Source of the DNA: Thelonectria olida | Taxonomy: Eukaryota > Ascomycota > Sordariomycetes > Hypocreales > Nectriaceae | Length of the DNA: 64,000 nucleotides | Assembly: GCA_020736575.1 (NCBI GenBank) | Contig: JAGPYM010000008.1 | Span: forward strand, 1,410,001 to 1,474,000 | Reading direction: 5' to 3' | Part shown: positions 20,313 through 31,656 of the stretch, piece by piece | How positions within the stretch are numbered: the stretch's first letter is position 1 | Layout: each line of letters opens with the position of its first letter | Program-made: the position numbers and the translations under genes | Notes under the pieces: generated by a model | What the model was told of the DNA's origin: nothing | What the model saw: only the letters and a program-made list of their open reading frames with translations | Databases searched by the model: none

Positions 20313-21152
20313 TTGCCATTATGATGACGTGTTGGTTATTATTTTACTTTTACAATGTTTTAGGTTCCATTTCGTTGGTATTTTGGGGACACGGGCCGGC
20401 TGGCATCTCTACGCATTTTGGATGGGTCTTAACTTACATGTTGGTCGTCATGTCATGTCTTTGCTTTGTGACTGGGATTACGGATCATGGATCATTGTCA
20501 ATGGTGTATATATATACTTGACTCGGGGTTCTGGATCGGACATAGATTTGCGTTCAACGGTGAACGCCATCACATCAATAGAGTCTCGGTGGCTTTTTCA
20601 GTACATTTGCTTTCGACGGACTCCAGCCCGTTTTCTCCGCCCAATGCGACGGTTTTCTTGATGTCGATATCTGACAGTGTCTCATATATGCCCGACTATG
20701 CCTCCTTGTCTCTAATACCTACTTTGGTCTTATCTACCCAAATTCTACCTGTGAGCTTTGTTACCTTGACAGAACGTTAGAGGGAGTGAGGTACGTTACA
20801 ACTTCATCACCAACCTCAACATCATGCCAACGTCACGTTGGTGAACTCTTGCAACATTAGTGACAACAAAGCCGTTACAAAACCGTCTCAGTGAGTACGT
20901 TCAATCCTGATTTAATCCATTTTCTCATTTATCCAAAGTATTGTTTCCGAGCTTGTTGTTCTCCATGTCGTGTGCTGTGGTAAAGAGAGTGAGTGAGTGG
21001 AGAAAGTGCCAACTCATGGGTCTAGAAAACAAAAATCAAAGTAAGACGCCCGCCCGCGAATCCAACACAACCCAACCCAACCCAACAACAACTCCTTGAG
21101 CCGCAAAATCAGCAAAAATGGCCAAAAGAAAGCTCTCGCGAGCTACATGCAA
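20313..21152. other. intergenic, 3' flank of transporter and tRNA
   Basis: This 840-bp stretch has no recognisable gene. It holds a short AACCC tandem (three units, ~21068-21082) and, just beyond the tRNA 3' end on the minus strand, a T-rich stretch (TTTCTTTT, 21124-21131) that can serve as RNA polymerase III terminator. Confidence 0.5.
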
Positions 21153-21234
21153 TGCCCCGTACTGGAATCGAACCAGTGATCTTCTCATCTCATCACTTTA
21201 CTAGTGAGACGCTATACCACTTAGCCAACGGGGC
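21153..21234 (-). tRNA. tRNA-Thr(AGU) with a short intron
   Basis: A full cloverleaf can be drawn. The acceptor stem is GCCCCGT paired with ACGGGGC, the discriminator is A, and the A box is TGGCTAAGTGG. The anticodon stem is TCTCA/TGAGA with loop CTAGTAA (anticodon AGT, 21202-21200). The T arm is ACTGG-TTCGAAT-CCAGT. A 10-nt intron (21198-21189) sits one base 3' of the anticodon, the canonical position. Mature length is 72 nt. The gene begins 31 bp beyond the stop codon of the F-box gene on the same strand. Confidence 0.95.
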
Positions 21235-21264
21235 TTCCTGTGCTTGGGATGGAAGCCCCGCAGC

Positions 21265-22641
21265 CTAGGATGCGTTATGCACATTCTGACGCACAAAGTG
21301 GCCGGCCTGTGCTAGCTTCCAGCCTCTCATCCCGTTCATGACGATGTACTGCATCGCCATAGTCCAGGCCTCCTCGGTAGTTGTGTCGCCACACTCGAAA
21401 GTGTGGAGAGCCCTCAAGCCCGTGTTTGCTTCGCTGTTGAAGACTTCTTTCATGATGATCGAATAGGCCATGTCGCATTCCAGCCACAGGTCGGTAATGT
21501 CTATGTGGGCCAGCTTGGTGTCCTGCCAGAAGTTGTCCGCCCTGGGCATCATTTGCATGTATAGATGCTCGACGGCGGGGCAGAAGCGAATGACGACGTC
21601 TCGAATGTGCCGGGAGAGGGGGAAAGTGGCAATGTACGAGAATGAAGTAAGAGTTTTTTGTATGGGGTGGAAAGACGGATCTGAGGTGTTGAGGACGACG
21701 GGCAAGAGAGTTGGGGGCACGTAGTGGAAGAATTCGTATGCCGAGTAGACGGGGACGAAGGAGCCCTCATTGACAAGGAGGGCCGTCCAATCTCGGATGG
21801 TAAATACGGTGCTGGGAATCGCGGTTCGGCTTGCTTGTTGGGAAGTCGATTGCAGCGAGTCAACAGGACCAGCTGAAGCGCCGGGATCGGGGTGTAAGGC
21901 GAACCGGGATGTTCGCGAAAGTGACAGAACGTGCTTATGACTCTTGAACGCCCACTCGCTTGACAAATCCACAACGCGACTCAGGAGCGAAGCAAGTACA
22001 TCGGGATAACTGATGAAAGTGATTCGAAGAGGATCGATTTGTGCAAAAAGGGCTTCCCATAACCAGTTATTATCCCAGACTCCGGGGGCCGATGTCTTGG
22101 TCTCTCTCGCCGTCGTCTCGTCAGCGGAAGCAGGACTGTCTTGCAACTCGGCCCGGGCGACGGAATGGTTCGTATTCACTGTGCTCAAAGCTGAAGACAT
22201 TGGCGACTGTGGGGGACAGTCTTCGGGCGGCAACAGGCCCCAGAATTGTCCATCGGAATGACTGGAGCCCCCGGACGCCTTTGGCGGGTCGATGAGCAAG
22301 GTGAAGCTCTCGGCGTCTTTTGACAGACCATTGCGGCGCAAAAATTCTAGAAGGGGAATTTGAGAAGCTATGTCAATGGATTCTGGCTTGTAGACACGCT
22401 GAAAGGACCAGACGACGTGACGAAAAAGGAGTTGCAGAAGCGAGCGTCTCCACAGACGACAAACGAGGGAGGCGGTTTTGAGCGGAAGGCAGGAGTCGAA
22501 CTGCAACGGACGAGAGATGTTGTCAGGATCCCCTTTGAGTGCTTCTTGAAGGGGCGAGGGCGAGTCGAGAAAAGTGAGGATGTGAACAAGGAGTTCGTTG
22601 GGAAGACGGTTGATGAAGGAAGTTGAGGTGGTTGAGTCCAT
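21265..22641 (-). CDS. F-box protein, function unknown
   Basis: A single-exon gene of 458 residues. The N-terminus holds an F-box: INRLPNELLVHILTFL at ~9-24, with SLVCRLWRRSLLQLLFRHVVW completing the helices by ~80. It would thus bind Skp1 and act as substrate receptor in an SCF ubiquitin ligase. After a Ser/Thr/Pro-rich middle (~130-180) the protein has a helical, WD- and LRR-free C-terminal part, as is common for fungal F-box proteins with unknown targets. The substrate cannot be named. Confidence 0.8.
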   Translation of the reverse strand: MDSTTSTSFINRLPNELLVHILTFLDSPSPLQEALKGDPDNISRPLQFDSCLPLKTASLVCRLWRRSLLQLLFRHVVWSFQRVYKPESIDIASQIPLLEFLRRNGLSKDAESFTLLIDPPKASGGSSHSDGQFWGLLPPEDCPPQSPMSSALSTVNTNHSVARAELQDSPASADETTARETKTSAPGVWDNNWLWEALFAQIDPLRITFISYPDVLASLLSRVVDLSSEWAFKSHKHVLSLSRTSRFALHPDPGASAGPVDSLQSTSQQASRTAIPSTVFTIRDWTALLVNEGSFVPVYSAYEFFHYVPPTLLPVVLNTSDPSFHPIQKTLTSFSYIATFPLSRHIRDVVIRFCPAVEHLYMQMMPRADNFWQDTKLAHIDITDLWLECDMAYSIIMKEVFNSEANTGLRALHTFECGDTTTEEAWTMAMQYIVMNGMRGWKLAQAGHFVRQNVHNAS

Positions 22642-24026
22642 TTGGATCGAGGTGAAGTTGAAGGTGGGACGGACGAGTTCACCGACCGCTCCTTCTTGAA
22701 AAGGTGAGAATGATAAGGATATTAAGGCAGATATTAGTTATAAAAGCTCGGGTTAGAGGATGCAAAAAACGATAGATGCAATGCAACAAGAGCAGGAGCG
22801 GATGACGAGGGCCCCACGTTTGTGAGTCCCACGCACTAAAAGATTTGTAGCTTTTCGGCCGATGGGAGACGGGAAGGAACAAGTCAAGTCAACGTTTGCC
22901 ACTGACTCGGAGGGGTTGAAAAGCTTAAGTTATCACTCGAGGTACCTCAGCGAATCGACCTGATGATGCCTTTTTTGCTTATTATTTAAACGGAAGGAAG
23001 AAGGGGAGGGAAAAAAAGAAAGGGAAAAAATTGAACAACAAAGCCACCCCGAGAAGACGTCGATTTGCCTGCGGACCCGGTTCATCATGCGGCCACGACT
23101 ACGGAGCACATACAGTTAAACGAGCAAGGTCAGGGTTGGTTGCAAAGAGCCAACAAATTGTGTTGGCTCTACTTGATCGTGCTCCGTTTGCTGCAGTCAT
23201 GGTCAGCTTTGGGAAAGAGAGCGACCTTGGCAAAGGGAAAGAAGGCATTTGCATCGATGAAGGACTCCATAGCATTGCAGCGTTGCATCGGGAAGGAATT
23301 TGCATTATCGGTGCCCAAGCAGTTGGGACTCGATGTCGAGTTTGGCTGAGGAAGTCAACTCGCTTGTCTCGGTACGAATATTGTAGTTAGGTACTCATGC
23401 GGTGTGTGCATCATGATAACCACATACATCAACTAGGGTCATCCTTGCTCACACAATTGCAATTCTTGAAGAGCGGGCTCTATCCAACTATCTAGTTCGA
23501 GACGGAAGCAACTCCGTCTTTACATCGCAACCATCTTCCATCGTCATGTTCCAAATTCACGTCATCAAATATTGATGCTTTAGAGCTGATTCACTCCTCG
23601 AGAATCGCCTCCTTGACCCGAATGGCATTGTGTGTGGCCAATAAATGTTCAACAGAACAAGGCAGTCACCGGCCGTTTGTCAGTTGAAAGCGAGAGGATT
23701 ACGAGCGTGAACACGAACATGAACATGAACATGAACGCGAGCATAAAGGCCGAGTCTGAACAGACCTGACTGGCTTGACTGGTCTGGCAGCTGGCAAAAG
23801 TCTTGCCAACTGCCAACTCTAATATTTATTCTCCCATGACACTCTTCCAAATTCTCGTTGTTCCTCTTTTCTTCGCAACAATCTGCACATTTCTTCCGGA
23901 CTGTTCCTCATCCTCTTCGTTCTTGACGAAACCTTCTTCTTGATTTCACAACTTTTGTCACATCACTCCAAAGAAGCATATTGCTACTAACACCTCCTTC
24001 TTTCCACAACTGTCTCCTGAGCAACC
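22642..24026. other. intergenic, divergent F-box and basic-protein promoters
   Basis: This 1385-bp stretch holds only short frames without recognisable content. A GAACAT hexamer is repeated in tandem at 23714-23736. A pyrimidine-rich tract precedes the ATG at 24027, typical of a fungal leader. Confidence 0.45.
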
Positions 24027-25250
24027 ATGAGCCCCCCGCAGTTTCCCAAGAACACGAACATGCCCAAGCCCAAGGTCATCAAGGTAGTTGTCCCTTCCAA
24101 GGCCACCGTCACCAAGAAGGGGACCGTCTCCAAGCAGCTCCCGGATACCAAGAAGCCCAAGAAGCCCACGAAACCCAAGCACAAGACTCCCAAGGCGAAA
24201 CCTCGAGCTAACAAGTCCACTCCTATCAAGCAATTACTGCCCGCTACCACCAAGAGCGATACTCCCAACGAAGCAACTCCGACAAAGAAGCCCGTCACCG
24301 GGAATGAGCCTGTCGCGAATGTAGCTCCGGTTAGAAAGTTGATCTTTAAGAGGTCGACTCCGAAGACAATCCCAACCAAGAAGAAGGATTCCTCTATTGA
24401 AGTCTTGGGAACTTCCATCTCGGCAATGAATACCGACCGCCACGCCACACTCAAATGCGCGTACGATGCCTACCTGGAAGGCCGCATCCTCCCCGTGAAT
24501 CCTATCGTCGCTCCAAGCTTGGTTCACCTCCACCGCGATCAATTAATCGTTAGGGCCGAGCGCGACCCCAAGACTGGCGAGCTCCTTGACCTCGAGGTCC
24601 AGCAAGTTCCCGGAGTGGAGGCCGATAACTTCATGGGCTAGGATCCCAAGGAGAAATGGGTCGTCTTCAAAGGTGAAATCAGCCTCTTCAACAAGTTCAT
24701 CGACTTTGCCATGAGCGTTACCCAGGACTCCGCCATTATTGTGGGCTTCAAACCCGTTTCCGAAATAAGATTTCCTCGTACTGGTCTTGAGAATGGCCTC
24801 GACTACGCGACCTTTGCCTCCCGAGTCGAAGTGGTGGAATATATCATATACGCTATCGACGAGGACAATGGTGAGTTTTACTATTAATACCACACATATT
24901 TCATCGAGCATGGAAGTTCCTAACGCGCAATAGACAACAGAGCCAGCGACAGCAATCACGTCACTTCTACAACTGCCAAACCCAACATCGCATCGCCTGT
25001 AGATATGGTTAAAGAGACGATGTGGCGATCAAGCCAAATACGTGCCAACACTCAACTATCTCGAAACCACAAAAAATTAATTCGTCTTGTTTCACGAAAG
25101 ACATCGAGCCCTCCCTCTATCACAGACACTCCGATCAACTCTTCTCGGGGGCGCCGTGTGGTGAAACTCCTAACTCGCAAGGGGCGCGAGCTAAAGGCCG
25201 CGGCAGGCAGTTCTACAGAGGAGCACGAGGGGACTCGGCCTGAATATTGA
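24027..25250 (+). CDS. Lys/Pro-rich basic protein interrupted by in-frame TAG
   Basis: The frame from 24027 encodes 204 residues: a strongly basic Lys/Pro/Thr-rich N-terminal half (~1-125), then a compact acidic/basic segment. It reaches TAG at 24639-24641. The same frame continues without loss of coding character (DPKEKWVVFKGEISLFNKF..., 24642-24870). It is joined by a good intron (24871-24933, GTGAGT donor, CTAAC branch, ATAG acceptor) to a last exon (24934-25250) ending TRPEY. Three readings are possible: a nonsense-mutated gene, stop-codon readthrough, or a 45-nt intron from GTCCAG (24597) whose acceptor is the TAG itself. The whole unit would encode ~385 residues. I recognise no domain. 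The basic half could bind nucleic acid, but that is only composition. Confidence 0.5.
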
Positions 25251-25904
25251 CTTGCCAGATGCTGATAACTCATATGAAGACGGCAATTTCAAGAAGAAGA
25301 AAATACCTGTTCTTTAAGTCCCGTGCTTGAGTTACTTCGGACATGAATTCGATATCGCCATTTTTGCTTAGCCCTATCCAATGCTCACATATTGTTCACT
25401 ACCTACGGTCATGGACATTCGAGAACCTCCTTGTCAACACCCAGCCGCAGGCAACGAAAGTGCAGGGAGACAAACACTAGGCCAAAAAATTTTGAGATAA
25501 CATTGTCGGGTGGCCAGCCTTGTATTCATCTTCCTTTCATCATTATTACAGTTTGAAAGGGATTAATGTTTAAGAAGGGAGAGAGACAAGAGACAGATCA
25601 CTGTTAGTGTGTCAAAAAACAATATTGTGCCATGTTAATAGTGTAAGTTAATGCTAAAGATTTATGTAGTGTATACATGTAGTAGTATGTCTAAGTTGTT
25701 GATCCAGTGTGATCATTCGTAAGTCTAGAACGCCGCCATATGCTGATTAAACGACTAAGGAGAGAATCGAATATGGAAGAATGTGCTCCAAAAAATGCTG
25801 TCCCGCCAAAATGTATGTATATGTTTCCAATCATCGTTCGTAGTGTGTCTTTCAATGTTCGCTCATAGACTTGTTTCTGTGTTGGTGTTTCATGCTGTCT
25901 TCTT
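25251..25904. other. intergenic, convergent 3' flanks
   Basis: This 654-bp AT-rich stretch lies between two convergent genes. No ORF, RNA gene or repeat with support was seen. Confidence 0.5.
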
Positions 25905-26324
25905 TTACAGACCGCAGTTGGAAGCAGCCACGCGCTGGACAGTGGCGACGACGCGGCCGAGCTTGACAGCCTGGCCGCCAGTGAGGGCGTTCATGGCATC
26001 GAGGGACATGTTGATGCCCGAGGCGGCGTGGTCGATGGCGAGGAGGTTGATGCTGCGGCCGTTGTAGGTGATCTTGTAGCAGAGGCCGCAGTTGGGCGAG
26101 TTCCAGCCGGCAACGTCGGCAGAGCCGCCGACGTAGGGGAACCTGGGGATGTCGCCCTGGACCTTCCAGCTGGGGTGCTTGGTCATGAGGCCGTTGGCGC
26201 CGTCGGAGCAGGAGACGGAGGTGAGGGAACGGGTGCGGTCATCGTAGCCGGTGTCGTAGGAGATGGTGGCGGCCGAGGCGGCAGAGGCGATGGTGAAGAT
26301 GGTGAGGAGGTTGGACAGCTGCAT
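25905..26324 (-). CDS. cerato-platanin family secreted protein
   Basis: A single-exon gene of 139 residues. The signal peptide is [18 protein letters not shown]. The mature part starts [11 protein letters not shown], followed by the family blocks [65 protein letters not shown] and the terminal ASNCGL. Four cysteines (39, 79, 82, 137) form the two conserved disulfides. The family folds as a double-psi beta-barrel, binds chitin oligomers, is secreted or wall-associated, and is recognised by plants as an elicitor (Sm1/Epl1-type in Trichoderma). A frame extending to 26576 in the same reading phase is leader. A TATA box lies upstream. Confidence 0.96.
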   Translation of the reverse strand: MQLSNLLTIFTIASAASAATISYDTGYDDRTRSLTSVSCSDGANGLMTKHPSWKVQGDIPRFPYVGGSADVAGWNSPNCGLCYKITYNGRSINLLAIDHAASGINMSLDAMNALTGGQAVKLGRVVATVQRVAASNCGL

Positions 26325-28585
26325 GTTTGCGGTGTTGGTGTTTTGTGGAAAGGTTGGAAGGTTGGAAGGTTGAGGAGGAGATTGTGTTGTTGTTGAAGTA
26401 GTAGACTGAAGAGTGCTTGAGAGTTGTTGAGTGATGGTGAGTGATGACGAGAGACAAGACACTACTTGAGCAGACCCAAGGGACCTCTTTATACTCTGAA
26501 TGAAGACGGACGATGCCGGTGCAAGTGAAGCTCGTGGTAGCCTTTTCTCGTAAAGCTCCAACAACCGACTTGTCAAGATGCAACCTCATGCTCCTCCATC
26601 ACGAGCCCCAGTGGGTGGTCGATCATGACTTCACTCCACACTGTTCAACACACAGCAACTCGACTAGGTCCTAGCCTGCCCTTGGACTCCTCCCTGCCTC
26701 CATCGTGTGCTACGTGGTAAGACTCTCGGACCGGAGAATTGAAGTCCAGCCTCCGCGCCATGCTGAGTTGGGCAATGGGATCGGGCGGTGTTTGGGTTAG
26801 CTTCGATATGTTCCGCGTACGGTAGAGAAGAATCTATTTCCATCTCCAGACTATTTTGCAGCATTTGGCACCGAATAGGGTCCAGACTTTTTGCCCGGCC
26901 TCCCCCCTTGCCACACTCCTCGTCCGAGCGAACCTAGTTCCGTTGTGGGGTAGCTTCTCTTCTCCTCGTATTCTCATCAGCCCCCGGCATCGACGCTCCG
27001 TTAGCGACCCGCCCCATGCCCCCGATGCCCGATGCCCGACGCCATCATGTCATGACATGACTTGAGCGAGAACCATACCTTTACCCATTGGGCAGGCTTC
27101 TGGACCTTCTGGGCCCAAATCGAACAGGAGGGATCTTGCTTGATTGGGGGCCGGAAAGAAGAGGAAAGGGTTCAATGACCTCACCGCCAAGTCGCTGGTG
27201 AACGGCAATGTCTAGTTAGCGGCGGGGAGCTCGTATTGTCTTTTTTTTTTCTCCGCTGGCAGGTCAAAGTATGGCATCACGCATGGAGCGATTCATCAAG
27301 CCTCGTGATGGCTTTGAGGAGGAATGCTACGCTGTGTTGGATTTTCCTTCATTGTTCCAAATACCGTTGAGTTCTAATTTGTTGGTGGTGAGCATCGTCA
27401 GGCAGTGTCCTCCCAACCGTTACGGGGCTGCGAATGGGATGAGATGGAACGAAATGGAGGATTGGCACACTCGGCCGAATGGCGCATCCTGCCACACACA
27501 ACGCAACAACAACAACAACACACACAAAATTCGTCAGATGCGCGAGGCTCATCCTCCACCAGGCATTGATCAGGATTCTTCAGCCATCACAACCGGATCA
27601 AGAAAAGACGTCCTTTGTCAGACACGAGAAATCCTTACCCACTCACTACGGAGTAAGGATGTATATGTCTCATAGGCAACGCATTGTGGAAAGGTTTACA
27701 GTCCGGATATGTAGAGCTCAAGGGATGAGATGTGCAGAAATGGGGTATCGGTGGTCAGCCCGATTCGACAGCGACGACGTTGCAGTTGCAGCGGAATGGA
27801 GGTAATACGGAGTAATGTGGCTACATAGGTAGGTACGTCCAGCAGGCATATACGAAATGACATAATGTTGGAGCAGTGCAGAAGAGGAGGGAAAAGACCG
27901 CTTGTTAGCATAGGATCCATGCTGAATAGCCTTGCATCCATGGCCCAATGCCGATCTCAACGTGTTTCTCCCTATTGTTTACATCATATGGTGAGAGACT
28001 AGAGAGTTTAACTAGAATGAAGGATGATGCTATTTTTGGTATCCATGTGGGTTTGTGCGACTGTGCGTGGATATAAGAGGCCTTTTTGGAGGTGGCATGA
28101 GAAATAGACGGATTAATTAATTTTTAATTTATTCATTGGCAAGGTAACAATACAATGTCGGAAATGCGCATGTATGGCTTGCTCCGGCAGTCTTACTGTC
28201 AAGCAAGCAAGCCACGGGGCTGAACTCGGCTTTCAGCCCTCGGCTTCACAGTGACGAAGAAACGCACCAGCCGGGCACTCCGTGGAACGCCACGACAATC
28301 GACGCTCGTGATGCAGTAACGTTACCTGGGGCCTGATGAAGATCAATTTGTGGACATTCTGCAACTTGTACGAAAGATGGTCATTTTTTACCAAGGGAAG
28401 TTGTTAATTACTCTTCATCTGTTTTTTCTTTACCTTTTCCCTCATCTTCTTCCCTCTCCTCTTGTCGTGTGTAGCTATTCATACAAGTGCCGCAAAGACT
28501 CGGCACTTCGGGACATGTCGCACAGAGGAGGCTTGCCAATTGCTGCACAGCTGCAGTAGTGCTACGCAACCCTTGATCAGCCACA
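26325..28585. other. 2.3-kb intergenic region
   Basis: Beyond the cerato-platanin promoter I see no supported gene. Longer frames (for example 27271-27675 +) lack domain character and codon bias. Simple repeats occur: GGTTGGAA-type near 26355-26375, CAACAA near 27505-27520, and a T10 run near 27241. Confidence 0.45.
26488..26493 (-). promoter_or_regulatory. TATA box of the cerato-platanin gene
   Basis: TATAAA on the minus strand, ~165 bp upstream of the ATG, fits a strong, regulated promoter for a secreted protein. Confidence 0.55.
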
Positions 28586-28966
28586 ATGTCGCGTCGTCGG
28601 CATCCAGCAGAGACCAAGAAGAAGGTTCTGAATTTCCTTGTGCAATACGGACACTCGGAGCGTTTCTACAACGGCTTCAGGACCGACGTGGCTTCTCTAC
28701 CTGGCAGACTCGTTCAATACGGCTCATTTCTCACAATAACGGGAGACAAGCTCGAGGCTCGTTTATGGGTGCTCAAAAATGCCGGCCGATCGCCCGACGA
28801 CGAGTCTCTGGTTTGCACAAAACAGCCTTTCGGGGGACGAAGTTTAACAGAGCCTGACCTCAAATTTGTACTATATCAAGTCTCACCTATGCCCGCCGTA
28901 ACCCACAATGTAGCCCTCCTCATAACAACTAAGTCGCATTCTGAGCCGATGCCTGCGATTTCCTAA
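28586..28966 (+). CDS. small hypothetical protein, weakly supported
   Basis: A 126-residue frame opens at a well-placed ATG (CCACAATGTC context) and encodes MSRRRHPAETKKKVLNFLVQ. A mixed hydrophobic/basic body follows, ending SEPMPAIS. I recognise no domain, and no intron is needed. It converges with the CCCH gene, 49 bp between their ends. It may be a real short gene, a relic, or chance. Confidence 0.3.
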   Translation: MSRRRHPAETKKKVLNFLVQYGHSERFYNGFRTDVASLPGRLVQYGSFLTITGDKLEARLWVLKNAGRSPDDESLVCTKQPFGGRSLTEPDLKFVLYQVSPMPAVTHNVALLITTKSHSEPMPAIS

Positions 28967-29015
28967 ACAGTCGCATGCATACATCTCCAATTTCTGAAGA
29001 CTTCCAAATCTCGGT

Positions 29016-30516
29016 TTAAGATGAACTGACCCTGTGCATTTCTGCTGGGAACTTACATCTCGGCTTGCTGCAGAGGCAATTGTGTCCATAGACACAAGCC
29101 GCATCACGACACTGCAACCCTGCATGACACACTTCAGCTCTAAGCTGCCTCCGATACACTAACTTCTCCCCATCTGTCAAAGGACCATGAGAATAGTTGC
29201 AGCCACCCGCACAGGCACCGGATAGGTGGTGTGAGCGACAATATCTCATATTGGCCACTTTGGTCTTGTGACGCCAACTTTCCACTGCTTGCTGGGGAGG
29301 TTCTGGGAGGTCCTCATCGACCCGTTGGCCTGCCTGGTTCACACGCACTGCTTCCTTCACCATCTTGGAGCTTGTAGCCTCTCCGTCAGGCTTTGCGCCG
29401 ATAGCAGCGGCCCACGTCGAATTCACAAAGTTGGACTCCGGTTTGGATTCGGAAACGGACTGCCTTGCTGCTGAATCGAAGGGCTCTCCACCTTTTACTG
29501 GTTTGTCGCGGAACAACGCCGGCATTTTCATTGATTTAAATTGAAGATCGCCGAATTCCCGTCCAACTTGGAAGCCATGAAGAAGAGTGACTCGCTCGGC
29601 GATAGATGCATCTGTGGCATAGTCCTCTAAGAGCCTGACGTATGTATTATCATGGCAAGCCCCAAAAATAACATGGCGGCAGGTGGGATTGTTGACAAAT
29701 TGTCTGAAGACACCTAGGCAGGGAGTCAAATAATCAACAGGCTAATATGGAACATCAGGATATAATGAAACTCACTGTTTATCTTCTTATCTGCTCGGTC
29801 CTTACCACTTCCAACCAGCACGAAATCGGCAGTCTCACATGCTTGAGAGAAATCCTTCGTGAAACCCAAAAGACCCTGGGATGTCCGGATGATCCCCGCC
29901 TTGACCAGCAACTGAGATAGTCCATCCTCGTTCGCAAATGCCTTAACGATGATGGGAAGGCATGCTAGGTCTGGTTTTTCCTTGTCAAGATAGTCTTTCA
30001 CTTGTGTTCGGATCTCCAGGGCAGCTTTCCGGCCCCCATCAGGGGCCTTATAATACTCATCCTTAAACTGCATCATGTTAACATGAAAAAGTCACGATAA
30101 CGGCTATACTCACTATGTAGGAATCGGTGTCCGCATCGACCAACACTAAAACAAACGAACTACGCTCCTGCGTCTAGTAAGCGACTGAGAGGCGCTGGCT
30201 GGAGCGCTGAATAAAGAACAGGAAAAGCGTACAATTGACTGTTGCAGTTCAACAAACTTGGCTTTCCAATTGTCCACTTCTTGCTGCTTCGAACGCCTCT
30301 GATCTCTCTCGCTCTCAAGGTCTCTGGCTGTGTTCTGACACTGCTCTTCCCTGGCCGACAGTTGCACCACGAAGCTCTTTTTAGTCAGAATGCAAAGCGC
30401 GAAATTACCATTTTAGCGAAGGGAAAAAGTACCTTCATCCATTCGATCCTCCTCTCATCTGCAGCTTGGAACTCAGCCATGCGTGCCGCGAAGTCTCCCG
30501 CAAAGTGAGCGGACAT
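29016..30516 (-). CDS. CCCH zinc-finger protein with DUF7923-like domain
   Basis: Five exons (30516-30433, 30376-30233, 30167-30114, 30067-29776, 29713-29016) encode 423 residues, and all four introns (46-65 nt) keep the frame. Residues ~1-75 form a Glu/Gln/Arg-rich coiled coil (LSAREEQCQNTARDLESERDQRR). The central domain starts SSFVLVLVDADTDSYIFKDEYYKAPDGGRKAA and continues through VNNPTCRHVIFGACHDNTYVRLLEDY, the conserved block of fungal CCCH-associated domains. The C-terminus carries CCCH-type fingers: CRSHHLSGACAGGCNYSH, CHAGLQCRDAACVYGH and a CLCSKPRCKFPAEMH remainder. Such proteins are fungus-specific, presumably RNA-binding, and of unknown role. Confidence 0.85.
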
Positions 30517-31656
30517 GATGTACTGCTCATTGCCCAATGTGCCGGCTCATAGAAGGATAAGGAAACCCAACAATAGAAATCAGGCATTTTTATCAGATAT
30601 GTGACTGCCTGGTCGTAGAAACTTCTAGAAGAACAATGCTTTGTTGGACCAGTGACAACCCATTATTCCTTGCAGTTGCATGCATACAGCATTTGATGGC
30701 TGTCCAGTGGGGGCGCCTTGTCTGAAGCTGAGTGATGTGATAAGTAACAAGCTCCTTCCTCATGAAAAGTCACAGTCCTCGCATGCCTAATTGGGTTCTA
30801 TTATTAAGTCTTGCACTTCTATTAAAAGTTATTGAAATTTCCGTCAATCTCAAAGAGAAGTCATCAGTTTGCTCGTTCACGAGCACAAGATAAAATTACA
30901 TGTAGTTGAGAAAACGACGGTTAGTTTAACTTGTGTCGCGTGGAATAAAAATGCCAGGTCAATGTGCATTGGGCATTTAAATGCGATAAAAATTCACCAC
31001 AGTAGTTTCCACAGCAAAACTTGCCTCAATCGATAGATACAGCTGCAATGGATATTTCCTGATTAAAGGTGGCTCTTTGTTTAAAGAATTGGCATTTTAT
31101 TCCCAATACAAGGACAAATTAAAGCTTGAACTGGGGATATGTAATGTTGCCGCTTCCGTGGTTGCTTGCGGCGGATCTACAAGGCCCAGCCTTGGCACTT
31201 GGGAATATCCAGCGTACAGGTAGGTACTGTGAGGAGAGAGGGAAGAGGGAGCTTGGGAGCGTCGTTGCGAAGCGTTGGGCGGAAGGCAGCGGTCGATCGC
31301 CCGACGACCAGTTGCTTTCAATTGAGCCAATGAAAAGGAACCTGTAGAAAGGAACCAATTGAAAAGGCCAGTAATTGTTCGCAAAGCAGTGACGAGTGAG
31401 GGGCACTGAATTACCCCGCCACCCAGGGTTCGAGTTTTGCTGCTTTTGCTTTTGGGGAGCTCCGTCATCGGCAGTCTCGACTAACCACCAAAAGATGGAA
31501 GCGAGTGAGTAATAGTTAACCTAAGAATTAAAACCTCTTCTAGAGAGATAAACCACCAATAAGCCAATTCAATTCACCCACCAAGCAAGCCAATTGGCCC
31601 TCTCGCACTTCGCCCACCTTCTTGACAATCGGTTCCCTACTGTTTCAACCACAGTC
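30517..31656. other. intergenic, AT-rich island between divergent genes
   Basis: This 1140-bp stretch lies between the CCCH gene and THR1. About 30760-31110 is visibly AT-rich compared with its surroundings and without ORFs. The rest is leader-like. No known element was recognised. Confidence 0.45.

Noticed and set aside
21068..21082. Telomere-like AACCC repeats
   Set aside because: Only three units and the unit is AACCC rather than TTAGGG/CCCTAA, next to an ordinary tRNA gene.
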